Shown here: positions 36,550-45,023 of the stretch, piece by piece
How positions within the stretch are numbered: position 1 is the stretch's first letter
How the letters are laid out: each line of letters begins with the position of its first letter
Assembly: GCF_019160155.1 (NCBI RefSeq)
Contig: NZ_JAFNIH010000061.1
Span: 1 to 64,000 of the forward strand
Length of the DNA: 64,000 nucleotides
DNA from: Pinisolibacter aquiterrae
Lineage (GTDB): Bacteria; Pseudomonadota; Alphaproteobacteria; Rhizobiales; Ancalomicrobiaceae
Reading direction: 5' to 3'
Made by a program: the position numbers and the translations under genes
The notes under the pieces: model-generated
The model's input: the letters and a program-made list of their open reading frames with translations, nothing else
Databases searched by the model: none
Told to the model about the DNA's origin: nothing

Positions 36550-37893
36550 ATGACCGACGTGCTCGATCAGTCCACCCTGGAGGCCGCCGCCCATCGTCTC
36601 GTCGAAGCGGCCCGCAAGACCGGCGCCGACAAGGCGGACGCGGTGGCGGTGCGCGGCGTCTCGCTCTCGGTGGGCGTGCGGCTCGGCGAGGTCGAGGACA
36701 GCGAGCGCGCCGAGGGCGACGACTTCGGCCTGCGCGTCTTCGTCGGCCGGCGCCACGCCACGGTCTCGGCCAACGCCCTCGGCGATCCGACCGCGCTCGC
36801 CGAACGGGCCGTCGCCATGGCCAAGGCGGCGCCGGAAGACCCTTGGGCCGATCTGATCGAGGAGGCGTTGCTCGCCCGCTCCTTCGCCGATCTCGATCTG
36901 GTCGACCCCTCGACCCCGGACGCGGCCGAGCTGACGGCGCGGGCGCTCGCCTGCGAGGACGCTGCGCGGGCGGTCGCGGGCGTCAGCAATTCCGGGGGCG
37001 CCTCCGCCTCGTGGTCGCTGGGCGGGCTGGTGCTGGTCACCTCGCACGGCTTTTCCGGCGCGTGGCTCAGGACCGGGCATTCGCTCTCGGTCTCGGCGCT
37101 GGCCGGCAGCGGCACCGGCATGCAGCGCGACTGGGACGCTTCCTCCAAGATCTTCGGCGGCGACCTCGATCCGGCCGAGGCGATCGGCCGGCGCGCCGGC
37201 GAACGGGCGGTGGCGCGGCTGAACCCGCGTCAGGTCGACACCGGGACCGCGACGGTGATCTGGGAGCCGCGCGCGGCGACCGGCCTCGTCGGCCATCTGG
37301 TCGGGGCGATCAACGGCGCGGCGATCGCCCGCAAGACCTCGTTCCTCAAGGACAGCCTCGGCAAACCCGTGTTCGCGCCGGGCATCACCATCGTCGACGA
37401 TCCGCGCCGGCCGCGCGGCCTCTCCTCGCGTCCCTTCGACGGCGAGGGTGTGGCCGGTCCGGTGCTGAACCTCGTCGAGGACGGTGTACTCACCACCTGG
37501 CTCCTCGACGGGGCGACGGGGCGCGAACTGGGCATGACCTCCAACGGACGCGCCTCGCGCGGCACCGGGTCGCCGTCGCCGGGCTCCACCAACGTGACGC
37601 TCCTCGCCGGAACCGCGCGCCGCGAGGATCTGATCGCCTCGATCGATCGCGGCCTGCTCGTCACCGACATGATCGGCTCGGGCGTCAACGGCATCACCGG
37701 CGATTACTCGCGCGGCGCCTCGGGCTTCTGGATCGAGAAGGGGCAGATCCTCTACCCCGTCAGCGAGATCACCGTCGCCGGTAATCTGAAGGACATGTAC
37801 GCCCGCCTCGTCGCCGCCGACGATCTGGAATATCGTTTCTCCATCGCCTCGCCGAGCCTGATGATCGAGGGTCTGACCATTGCCGGGCGTTGA
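36550..37893 (+). CDS. pmbA: TldD/PmbA family protein PmbA (TldE)
   Basis: PmbA (TldE) is the non-catalytic partner of the metalloprotease TldD; together they degrade unfolded peptides and mature microcin-like peptides. The 447-residue protein has the family's N-terminal beta-rich region and C-terminal block (GMTSNGRASRGTGSPSPGSTNVTLLAG; SGVNGITGDYSRGASGFWIEKG) but no HExxxH motif, as expected. An AAGGA site precedes the ATG. Its partner tldD lies about 9 kb downstream in a separate transcript. It heads the envelope operon. Confidence 0.95.
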   Translation: MTDVLDQSTLEAAAHRLVEAARKTGADKADAVAVRGVSLSVGVRLGEVEDSERAEGDDFGLRVFVGRRHATVSANALGDPTALAERAVAMAKAAPEDPWADLIEEALLARSFADLDLVDPSTPDAAELTARALACEDAARAVAGVSNSGGASASWSLGGLVLVTSHGFSGAWLRTGHSLSVSALAGSGTGMQRDWDASSKIFGGDLDPAEAIGRRAGERAVARLNPRQVDTGTATVIWEPRAATGLVGHLVGAINGAAIARKTSFLKDSLGKPVFAPGITIVDDPRRPRGLSSRPFDGEGVAGPVLNLVEDGVLTTWLLDGATGRELGMTSNGRASRGTGSPSPGSTNVTLLAGTARREDLIASIDRGLLVTDMIGSGVNGITGDYSRGASGFWIEKGQILYPVSEITVAGNLKDMYARLVAADDLEYRFSIASPSLMIEGLTIAGR

Positions 37894-38677
37894 GCCGGAA
37901 CTCGCCGAAGACCTCGCCCTGATCGCCGCCGCCGCCCTCGCCGCCGGCGAGGAGGCGATGCGTTGGTTCCGCCACGATCCCTCGGTCTGGCAGAAGAGCG
38001 GCGGCTCGCCGGTCAGCGAGGCCGACCTCGCCGTCGACCGGCTGCTCTCGGAACGCCTGACGGCGGCGCGGCCCGGCTACGGCTGGCTCTCCGAGGAGAC
38101 CGCCGACGGGCCGGAGCGGCTCGGCCGCGAGCGCGTCTTCGTGGTCGATCCGATCGACGGCACCCGCGCCTTCCTGCGCGGCGAGATCGAATGGACGGTG
38201 TCGATCGCCGTCGTCGAGGCCGGCCGCCCGATCGTCGCGGCGCTCCATCAACCGGCGACGGGCAAGTTGATGACCGCCTCATCCGGGGGTGGTGCTCATT
38301 GCGCGGGCAATCGGCTGATGGTCTCGGACCGCACCCGCCTCGCCGGCGCGCGCCTCGGCGCGCCCTACAAGTATCTGGAACGACGAGAGATCGCCGAACA
38401 GAATTTCGCCCAGAAGCGGGCGGTGCCGTCGCTCGCGCTCAGGATCGCGCTGGTCGCGGACGACCGGCTCGACGTCGCCTATGGAACGGGCAATGCCCAC
38501 GATTGGGATCTTGCCGCCGCCGATCTCTTGGTGCATGAAGCCGGCGGCCGGTTCACCAACCCGAGCGGTGAGCCGTTGCTGTACAACAAGGTCGAGCCGC
38601 GCCACGAGGCTCTGGTCGCCGCCACACCCGGTGTCTACGACGCGGCGAGATCGCTCCTCGCCCGTCTGATCGGATGA
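37880..38677 (+). CDS. Inositol-monophosphatase-family phosphatase (CysQ-like)
   Basis: A 265-residue Mg-dependent phosphatase of the IMPase/FBPase fold. Metal ligands are visible in WLSEET (about 69-74), VDPIDGTRAF (Asp90 and Asp93) and HDWDLAAADLLVHEAGG. Members include 3'(2'),5'-bisphosphate nucleotidase (CysQ), inositol and sugar phosphatases; CysQ is my best guess, not a firm call. The only plausible start is a TTG at 37880, which overlaps the pmbA end by 14 bases and has GAGGG eight bases upstream. Confidence 0.9.
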   Translation: MPGVEPELAEDLALIAAAALAAGEEAMRWFRHDPSVWQKSGGSPVSEADLAVDRLLSERLTAARPGYGWLSEETADGPERLGRERVFVVDPIDGTRAFLRGEIEWTVSIAVVEAGRPIVAALHQPATGKLMTASSGGGAHCAGNRLMVSDRTRLAGARLGAPYKYLERREIAEQNFAQKRAVPSLALRIALVADDRLDVAYGTGNAHDWDLAAADLLVHEAGGRFTNPSGEPLLYNKVEPRHEALVAATPGVYDAARSLLARLIG

Positions 38678-38738
38678 GGCGACCGAGCGCCTCGTCGCGA
38701 CCGACATCGGTTTCACCCCCTCGGTTCGGTAGATCGAC

Positions 38739-38981
38739 ATGACCGCGACATCCAAGAAGCCGCAGCTGCCCCACCTCGTCCTCGGCGGCGAACTCGAGGA
38801 TCTGAGCGGAACCGAGTTCCGCGATCTCTCCAAGGTCGATCTGGTCGGCCTCTACCCCGACTACGAGAGCGCCAAGGCGGCGTGGAAGTCGAAGGCGCAG
38901 TCGACCGTCGACAACGCGCACATGCGGTATTTCATCGTGCACCTGCATCGGCTGCTCGATCCGGCGCACGGCCACGACTGA
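38739..38981 (+). CDS. DUF4170 family protein
   Basis: An 80-residue soluble protein matching the alphaproteobacterial DUF4170 family. Characteristic parts are LVLGGELEDLSGTEFRDLSKVDLVG, the YPDYESAKAAWKSKAQ helix and the C-terminal MRYFIVHLHRLLDP. Its fixed place between the phosphatase and the acyltransferase/waaA/lpxK genes, as I recall from other Hyphomicrobiales, suggests a link with envelope lipid assembly. The function is unknown. Confidence 0.9.
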   Translation: MTATSKKPQLPHLVLGGELEDLSGTEFRDLSKVDLVGLYPDYESAKAAWKSKAQSTVDNAHMRYFIVHLHRLLDPAHGHD

Positions 38982-39118
38982 CCCCCTCGCGGGGCGTGTC
39001 CTCGCGGGATGCGCGCGAAGGGCGAGACGCGGGCGGACGCCGCCCGAGGCATCTCGCCGCCCTCTCGTTCCGTCGGCCCGCGCGAGGGTGACGGCGCCTC
39101 GTTTCGGCGCTAAGAAGC

Positions 39119-39140
39119 GTCCTCGACAGCAATCGAGGAC
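39119..39140. repeat. Seven-base inverted repeat in envelope operon gap
   Basis: GTCCTCG and CGAGGAC flank an eight-base loop in the 298-base gap between DUF4170 and the acyltransferase, the widest gap of this operon. It may be an attenuator or an internal promoter site. Apart from it and a GCGCC/GGCGC dyad at about 39094-39110 the gap shows nothing. Confidence 0.5.
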
Positions 39141-39279
39141 GACCTTCCACGATGATTTCCGCCGCAGACACGGTGACGGTCGCCGCCGCCGCGAGGCTCC
39201 ATCGTTTCCTCCCCCATCGCTCGTCCCAGCCGCGCCCGGCGCCGGCGGGATCGCGCGCGGTCGTGTTCGGAGCCGGCGC

Positions 39280-39981
39280 ATGCTGAAGAAACTGGTGGCG
39301 ACATCCGGATTTCGAAAGGTCGCGGCCAGCCTGCTCGCGGCCTATTTCCGGTTGGTCCACACGACCTGCCGCAAGATCGTCGAGCCGGCCGACTTCATCG
39401 AGCGACTGAACGGCCCGCGCCCACTGATCGTCACCACCTGGCACGGCGAGCATTTCATGGTGCCCTTCGTGGTGCCCTCCCCGGCTTGGCGGCCGACGGC
39501 GATGATCTCGCGCTCGCGCGACGGCGAACTCAACGCGCTGGTCGCGGAAAAGCTCGGGGCGGAGACGATCCGCGCCTCGGGCGGGCGCAGCGGCGAGGAA
39601 GTGTCGCGGCGCGGCGGCGTGCGCGGTTTCGTCGAGGTGCTGAAGGCACTCCAGGCCGGCAAGGCGGTGATGATCACCGCCGACGTGCCCAAGACCGCCA
39701 AGATCGCGGGCGAGGGCATCATCCAGATGGCGCGGCGCTCCGGCGTTCCGATCCTGCCCTTCGCCGCCGTGACCTCGCGGCGGCGGCGGATGGCGCGTTC
39801 GTGGGACCGGGCGGCGTTCAATCTGCCGTTCGGCCGCTTCGTCACCGTCTTCGCCGATCCGATCGCGGTGCCGGCCGATGCCGACGAGGCGATGATCGAG
39901 GCCAAGCGGCTGGAGCTCGAAACCACTTTGAACCGTCTGCTCACCCGGGCCTACGAACGCGCCGGGGGCCACGATGGCTGA
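39280..39981 (+). CDS. DUF374 lysophospholipid acyltransferase-family protein
   Basis: A 233-residue protein of the DUF374 branch of the acyltransferase superfamily. The usual HX4D box is replaced by the DUF374 form WHGEHFM. Later blocks are SRSRDGELNALVAEKLG, RASGGRSG and ITADVPKTAKIAGEGIIQMARRSGVPILPFA, the last resembling the PlsC glycine-rich motif. It probably transfers an acyl chain to a lipid A or phospholipid precursor at the inner membrane. GGAG eight bases before the ATG at 39280 decides the start. It overlaps waaA by eight bases. Confidence 0.88.
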   Translation: MLKKLVATSGFRKVAASLLAAYFRLVHTTCRKIVEPADFIERLNGPRPLIVTTWHGEHFMVPFVVPSPAWRPTAMISRSRDGELNALVAEKLGAETIRASGGRSGEEVSRRGGVRGFVEVLKALQAGKAVMITADVPKTAKIAGEGIIQMARRSGVPILPFAAVTSRRRRMARSWDRAAFNLPFGRFVTVFADPIAVPADADEAMIEAKRLELETTLNRLLTRAYERAGGHDG

Positions 39982-41275
39982 CGTCCTCGGTGAACTCGCC
40001 CTGGTCGTCTGGCGCGGCGTCGGCCGCCTGCTGACGCCGGCTCTGACGATCGTGCTCGACCGGCGGACCCGGCGCGGCAAGGAGGATCCGGCGCGACGGC
40101 ACGAGCGGCTCGGCCGACCGCGCCTGCCCCGTCCCGACGGCCCGCTGGTGTGGGTCCACGCGGCGAGCGTCGGCGAGACCAACTCGGTGTTGGCGCTGAT
40201 CGAGCGGCTGACCGCGGCGGGCTTCGCCGTTCTCCTGACCACCGGCACGGTGACCTCGGCACGGATCGCCGTCGAGCGACTGCCGGCGGGTGCCTTTCAC
40301 CAATATGTGCCGCTCGACGTGGCGCCGTTCCTCGATCGGTTCCTCGATCATTGGCGGCCGGGGCTGGCGCTCTTCGTGGAATCGGAGATCTGGCCGACCA
40401 CGATCGAGCGGGTGAGCCGGCGCGCCGTCCCCCTCGTGCTGATCAACGCGCGCATGTCGGAAGGCTCCTTCGCCCGGTGGCGGCGGCTCGACGGGCTGCC
40501 GCGCGCCCTCTTCGGCCGCTTCACCGCCGCCCTGGCGCAGGCGCCGGCCGACGGCGAACGGCTCGCCGCGCTCGGCGTCGGCGCGGTCGCGGTCACCGGC
40601 AATCTCAAGTTCGACGGGGCGCCGCTCCGCCACGATCCGCATGCCCTCGCCGCGCTCCGGCGCGCGATCGGCGAGCGCCGCACCTGGCTCGCCGCCTCCA
40701 CCCATCCGGGCGAGGAGGCGGTGGCGATCGAGGCCCATCGCGCCGCGCGGGCGCAGATGCCGGATCTCCTCACGGTGATCGCGCCGCGCCATCCCGAGCG
40801 CGGCGACGCGTTGCGCGCCGATTTCGCCGAGCAGGGGCTCCAGGTCGCCTCGCGCTCGCTCGGCGAGATGCCGGGGCCGCGCACCGACGTCTATCTCGCC
40901 GATACGATCGGCGAAATGGGGCTGGTCTACCGGCTGGCGCCGATCGCCTTCGTCGGCGGATCGATCAGTCCGCGCGGCGGGCAGAACCCGATCGAGCCGG
41001 CGCGTCTCGACGTCGTCGTCCTGCATGGGCCGTCCACCCACAATTTCGCCGAGATCTACCGCGATCTCGATGCGCGCGGCGGCGCCACGGCGATCGCCGA
41101 CGCCGAGAGCCTCGCCCGCGAGGTGGTGGCGCTCTCCGACGACGCGCCGCGCCGCGAGGCATCGATCCGAGCGGCACGCGACGTGGTCGAGGCCTCGGTC
41201 GGAGCGCTCGACCGCACCATCGCCGCGCTCGCGCCTCATCTCGAGCGCGCCCGAGACACAGGACGACACGGATGA
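39974..41275 (+). CDS. waaA: 3-deoxy-D-manno-octulosonic acid (Kdo) transferase
   Basis: WaaA adds Kdo residues from CMP-Kdo to the lipid A precursor at the inner face of the cytoplasmic membrane. The 433-residue GT30 enzyme has an N-terminal membrane anchor and the conserved HAASVGE motif with catalytic Glu68. It also has the C-terminal donor-binding region VGGSISPRGGQNPIEPA (around 325). It overlaps both neighbours, the acyltransferase upstream and lpxK downstream. Confidence 0.97.
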   Translation: MADVLGELALVVWRGVGRLLTPALTIVLDRRTRRGKEDPARRHERLGRPRLPRPDGPLVWVHAASVGETNSVLALIERLTAAGFAVLLTTGTVTSARIAVERLPAGAFHQYVPLDVAPFLDRFLDHWRPGLALFVESEIWPTTIERVSRRAVPLVLINARMSEGSFARWRRLDGLPRALFGRFTAALAQAPADGERLAALGVGAVAVTGNLKFDGAPLRHDPHALAALRRAIGERRTWLAASTHPGEEAVAIEAHRAARAQMPDLLTVIAPRHPERGDALRADFAEQGLQVASRSLGEMPGPRTDVYLADTIGEMGLVYRLAPIAFVGGSISPRGGQNPIEPARLDVVVLHGPSTHNFAEIYRDLDARGGATAIADAESLAREVVALSDDAPRREASIRAARDVVEASVGALDRTIAALAPHLERARDTGRHG

Positions 41276-42303
41276 ACCGCTGGGTGGCACGGATCTGGGC
41301 CGAGGATTGCGGCGCGACACGGATCCTGTCGCCCTTCGGCTGCCTCTACGGTCTGGTGACCGGCGCGCGGATGCGGCGCGCGCCGATCGGGCGGGTGGCG
41401 ATCCCGGTGATCGCGGTCGGCAACTTCACCGTCGGCGGCGCCGGCAAGACCCCGACGGTCGGAGCGCTGGTCCGCATGGCTCGGGCGGGCGGGCTCACGC
41501 CGATGGTGGTCACGCGCGGCTACGGCGGCCGGCTCGAGGGGCCGGTGGTGGTCGATCTCGCCCACCACGGCGCCCGCGACGTCGGCGACGAGGCGCTGCT
41601 GCACGCCCGGCTCGCCACCACCATCGTCTCCCGCGACCGGCTCGCCGGCGCGCGTCTCGCCGAGCGGCTCGGCGCCCATCTGGTGCTGCTCGACGACGGG
41701 TTCCAGAACCCGCGCCTCGCCAAGGATCTGTCGTTGGTGGTGGTCGATCGGGCCTCGGGCCTCGGCAACGGGCGGGTCATGCCGGCCGGGCCGTTGCGGG
41801 CGCCGCTGGCGATCCAGATCGAGCGCGCCGACGCGCTGGTGATCGTCGACAGCGGCGAGGGCACGCATCCCTCGACCCTCGCGCTGATCGAGACCGCGAC
41901 CGCGCGCGGGCTGCCGGTGTTCGACGCGCACCTCGCGCCGCTCGATCCGGAGCTGGTGGCCGGGCGGCGAGTGGTCGCCTTCGCCGGGATCGGACGTCCG
42001 GGGAAATTCGCCGCGACGCTCGCGGCCTGCGGCGCGCAGGTGGTCGACTTCGTCGCCTTCGCCGATCACCACCCCTATACGGCCGGAGAGGCCGCCGATC
42101 TTCTGAAGCGGGCGGCGGCGGCCGACGCCGATCTCGTCACCACCGCCAAGGACGCGGCCCGGCTCGACGCTCCCGACGGACCGATCGCGCGGCTGGCGCG
42201 CGGCGCCCGAGTGCTCGACGTCGCCCTCGTCTTCGACGACGGCGAGGGGCTGGTGCGTCTGATCGGCGCGACCATGGCCGGCCTCGACCGACGTCCGGCG
42301 TGA
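41272..42303 (+). CDS. lpxK: Tetraacyldisaccharide 4'-kinase
   Basis: LpxK phosphorylates the 4' position of the lipid A disaccharide. The 343-residue membrane-associated P-loop kinase has Walker A in VGNFTVGGAGKTP (about 49-61), the LpxK motifs TRGYGG, DVGDEALLHA and LLDDGFQN, and AFAGIGRPGKF in the second half. The ATG overlaps the waaA stop (ATGA). It ends the envelope operon; DUF2093 reads towards it. Confidence 0.97.
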   Translation: MNRWVARIWAEDCGATRILSPFGCLYGLVTGARMRRAPIGRVAIPVIAVGNFTVGGAGKTPTVGALVRMARAGGLTPMVVTRGYGGRLEGPVVVDLAHHGARDVGDEALLHARLATTIVSRDRLAGARLAERLGAHLVLLDDGFQNPRLAKDLSLVVVDRASGLGNGRVMPAGPLRAPLAIQIERADALVIVDSGEGTHPSTLALIETATARGLPVFDAHLAPLDPELVAGRRVVAFAGIGRPGKFAATLAACGAQVVDFVAFADHHPYTAGEAADLLKRAAAADADLVTTAKDAARLDAPDGPIARLARGARVLDVALVFDDGEGLVRLIGATMAGLDRRPA

Positions 42304-42339
42304 GCGGGACGATCCTGCCGGGGCGCGGCGAGGGACGGG

Positions 42340-42561
42340 TCAGCCGCGTCCGTTGACCTGGAGATGGCGGCGCAGCGACGCCTCGGCGTCGACATAGGCC
42401 TCCTGACGATCGACGCTCCAGTAGCGCAACTCGTCGAGCGGGATCACGGCGCCGGTCACGGCGCAGGTGACGTGGCTGCCGTTGGCCAGGATCTGGAAGT
42501 CGCCGTCGAGATAGCGAATCTGGGCTTCGCCGCCACGGCGCGGATTTTCGAAACGGTTCAT
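42340..42561 (-). CDS. DUF2093 family protein
   Basis: A 73-residue protein of the alphaproteobacterial family DUF2093, recognisable by MNRFENP, AQIRYLDGDFQIL, GSHVTCAVTG and IPLDELRYWSVDRQEAY. The open frame extends upstream, but the chosen ATG gives the family's length. It is commonly found beside lpxK. Function unknown; the conserved Cys and short beta-rich fold resemble small zinc-ribbon-like or SH3-like proteins only loosely. Confidence 0.9.
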   Translation of the reverse strand: MNRFENPRRGGEAQIRYLDGDFQILANGSHVTCAVTGAVIPLDELRYWSVDRQEAYVDAEASLRRHLQVNGRG

Positions 42562-42643
42562 GAGCGTGTGTGGATCCTCGAAGGAGACGGCTCCGGCCGC
42601 CTCCCGACATGTCTTACACGATCGAGGGCATGGGCGAAAACGC

Positions 42644-42678
42644 AAAAAACGGCGCCGACGTCACCGCCGGCACCGTTT
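42644..42678 (-). terminator. Rho-independent terminator of the small lipoprotein gene
   Basis: On the minus strand AAACGG-T-GCCG and CGGC-G-CCGTTT pair around a ten-base loop and run into TTTTTT. It lies about 80 bases after the stop of the 35-residue lipoprotein gene, on the same strand. Confidence 0.85.
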
Positions 42679-42760
42679 CGGGAAGATGAAATCTTCCATG
42701 AGGCGACGTCGTCGCGAAAGGCGTGCCGGGCGGACCCGGAACACGCCTCGCCGCGAACGA

Positions 42761-42868
42761 TCAGCCCTTGACGACGGCCGGGGCCGGAGCCGGGGCCTTG
42801 GCGCAGCCGGCGACGGAGAGGCCGGCGGCGGCGACGAGGGCGAGAACGACGATACGAACGGTCTTCAT
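42761..42868 (-). CDS. Very small lipoprotein (35 residues)
   Basis: The frame encodes MKTVRIVVLALVAAAGLSV followed by AGCAKAPAPAPAVVKG. A two-lysine/arginine n-region, a hydrophobic stretch and the lipobox SVAGC predict a lipoprotein with a mature part of only about 15 residues, alanine/proline-rich. An AGGGGG ribosome-binding site eight bases before the ATG and a strong terminator downstream support a real transcript. It recalls entericidin-like small lipoproteins in size but shares no clear sequence with them. The frame is too short for most gene callers. Confidence 0.8.
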   Translation of the reverse strand: MKTVRIVVLALVAAAGLSVAGCAKAPAPAPAVVKG

Positions 42869-42993
42869 TGGGTAGTCCCCCTGGAAAGAGTTGCGAATCG
42901 GAGACTAGCACGTCGGATCCGAGAAAGAATCCCCTTCGAATCCAAGACGATTCGCTCGACGTTCCCCCTGTCGCATAATTCTCGACCTGTTGC

Positions 42994-44856
42994 TCAAATG
43001 CCACTCGCGGTGGCCGGCTCCGGATCCTCGTGGGCGACCTCCTCGGTCGCGTCGGAGAGCGGGCGCGCGGTGCGGCGGGGCGGATTGAGGGGCTCGGGGC
43101 GCGGCGGCGGGCGCTGATGCATCAGCGCCGCGCCGGCGGTGGGGCCGTCGGTCTGCTCGAGGGCGAGGCGGGCGAGATCGCGACGGCGGACGTCCTCCTC
43201 GATGGTGCGGGCGCGTTCGGCGTCGAGACCGAGGGCGAGCAGGGTCTCGCGGCCGGCGAGGATCGCCGATTCGTAGGTCTCGCGGACCTGGAAGTCGACG
43301 TTGCGGTCGAGCAGCGTCAGGGCATGGGCGCGGTCGAAGGCCCGCGCGAAGACCTTGGCGAGCGGGAACTCGGCCTTGACCAGTTCGACGATGCGATTGG
43401 TGACCGCCGTCTGTTCGGTCGCCACCACCACGACCTTGGCGCGGTCGGCGCCGACCGAGCGCAACACGTCGAGGCGGGTGCCGTCGCCGTAGAAGATGCG
43501 GAAGCCGAAGCGGCCGGCGGAGCGGATCATCGACGGATCCTTGTCGATGATGGTCAGATCGATCCCCTCGGCGAGCAGGAGCTGGCTGAGGATCTGGCCG
43601 AAGCGGCCGAAGCCGATCAGGACCACCGAGCCGGTGGCGTCGGAATAGTCCTCCTCGATCTTCTTCTCCGGCTTCTTGGGCAGGAACAGCGGCACGGCGG
43701 CGACCACCAGCGGGGTCAGCGCCATCGACAGCGTCACCACGGTGATCAACACCGAGCCGAGCACCGCCGGCATGGCGCCGGACCCGACCGCGGCCGAATA
43801 GAGCACGAAGCCGAATTCACCGCCCTGGGCGAGGAAGAAGGCGACGCGAACGGCATCGGCATGGGGGACGCGCGCGAGGCGGGCGACCAGCCAGAGCGCC
43901 AGGACCTTGACGATCACCAGCGCGATCAGGCCTTCCAGCATCTGGTCCCAATATTCGGCGACCACCTTCAGGTCGATGGTCATGCCGACCGACATGAAGA
44001 AGAGGCCGAGAAGGAGCCCACGGAAGGGCTCGATGTCGACCTGGAGCTGATTGCGGAAGTTCGATTCCGCCAGCATCACCCCGGCGAGAAAGGCGCCCGT
44101 CGCCATCGAGAGGCCGACCAGCGAGACGAGGCTCGCCGCGCCGATCACCACGAAGAGCGCGGCGGCGGTCATGATCTCGCGGGCGCCGGAGGCGGCGAGG
44201 AGGCGGAAGAGCGGATTGAGCAGCCAGCGCCCGACGCCGACCACCACCGCGACCGCCCCGACCACCTCGGCGACGGCGACGCCGAGGCTCGGTCCGCCAT
44301 GGACCGGCTGCGGCGACAGGAGCGGCAACAAGGCCAGCAGGGGGACGATGGCGAGGTCCTGCATCAGAAGGATGGCGAAGGCCTTGCGCCCGAACAGGCT
44401 CTGGGTCTCGCCCTTCTCCTCGAGCATCTGCATCACCAGCGCGGTCGAGGAGAGCGCGAGGCCGACGCCGGCGACCAGCGCGCCCTTCCACGGCAGATCG
44501 AACAGCTGAATGCCGAAGAAGGAGATGGCGGCGGCGGTGACGACGATCTGAGCGAGGCCGAGGCCGAAGATGTCGCGGCGCATCGCCCACAGGCGCGACG
44601 GCTTCAACGACAGGCCGATCAGGAACAGGAACAGCACGATGCCGAGTTCGGCGAAATGCATGATCTCGGCCGGATCGGAGAAGAAGCCGAGCGCGGCCGG
44701 GCCGATCAGGACGCCCGCGGTCAGATAACCGAGCACCGAGCCGAGGCCGAGCCGCTTGAAGACCGGCACCATCACCATCGCCGCGCCGATCAGAAGCAGC
44801 GGCGCCGCGAAGGGTACGGTTGTGGCGAGGGTCGTGACGCCGACGTCCACGGCCAT
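42994..44856 (-). CDS. CPA2-family cation/proton antiporter with RCK domain (KefB type)
   Basis: A 620-residue inner-membrane protein. About 12-13 hydrophobic helices (residues 10-390) form the Na+/H+ exchanger fold, with ALSSTALVMQ and GAFLAGVMLAES typical of Kef. An RCK/TrkA-N Rossmann domain follows (VVLIGFGRFGQILSQLLL, about 408-520), which binds NAD(H) or similar and gates transport. The C-terminal tail is proline-rich and disordered. KefB/KefC export K+ on electrophile stress under glutathione control; no KefG/KefF ancillary gene is adjacent, so the trigger here is unknown. Confidence 0.92.
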   Translation of the reverse strand: MAVDVGVTTLATTVPFAAPLLLIGAAMVMVPVFKRLGLGSVLGYLTAGVLIGPAALGFFSDPAEIMHFAELGIVLFLFLIGLSLKPSRLWAMRRDIFGLGLAQIVVTAAAISFFGIQLFDLPWKGALVAGVGLALSSTALVMQMLEEKGETQSLFGRKAFAILLMQDLAIVPLLALLPLLSPQPVHGGPSLGVAVAEVVGAVAVVVGVGRWLLNPLFRLLAASGAREIMTAAALFVVIGAASLVSLVGLSMATGAFLAGVMLAESNFRNQLQVDIEPFRGLLLGLFFMSVGMTIDLKVVAEYWDQMLEGLIALVIVKVLALWLVARLARVPHADAVRVAFFLAQGGEFGFVLYSAAVGSGAMPAVLGSVLITVVTLSMALTPLVVAAVPLFLPKKPEKKIEEDYSDATGSVVLIGFGRFGQILSQLLLAEGIDLTIIDKDPSMIRSAGRFGFRIFYGDGTRLDVLRSVGADRAKVVVVATEQTAVTNRIVELVKAEFPLAKVFARAFDRAHALTLLDRNVDFQVRETYESAILAGRETLLALGLDAERARTIEEDVRRRDLARLALEQTDGPTAGAALMHQRPPPRPEPLNPPRRTARPLSDATEEVAHEDPEPATASGI

Positions 44857-45023
44857 GCGGTTTCTCCAGATCGGCCGCCGTGGCGGAGGCCGGGCGCGAG
44901 GCGCGCCGTCTCGATGTTGCGATGCACCGAGACTGGCGAGGCGATGTGGCAGGGAAAAGGCGAGGCACGCGGCGGCGCGCGACGAACGCCACGGTAGCGT
45001 TTCACCGTGGCGCGAATGTCACG

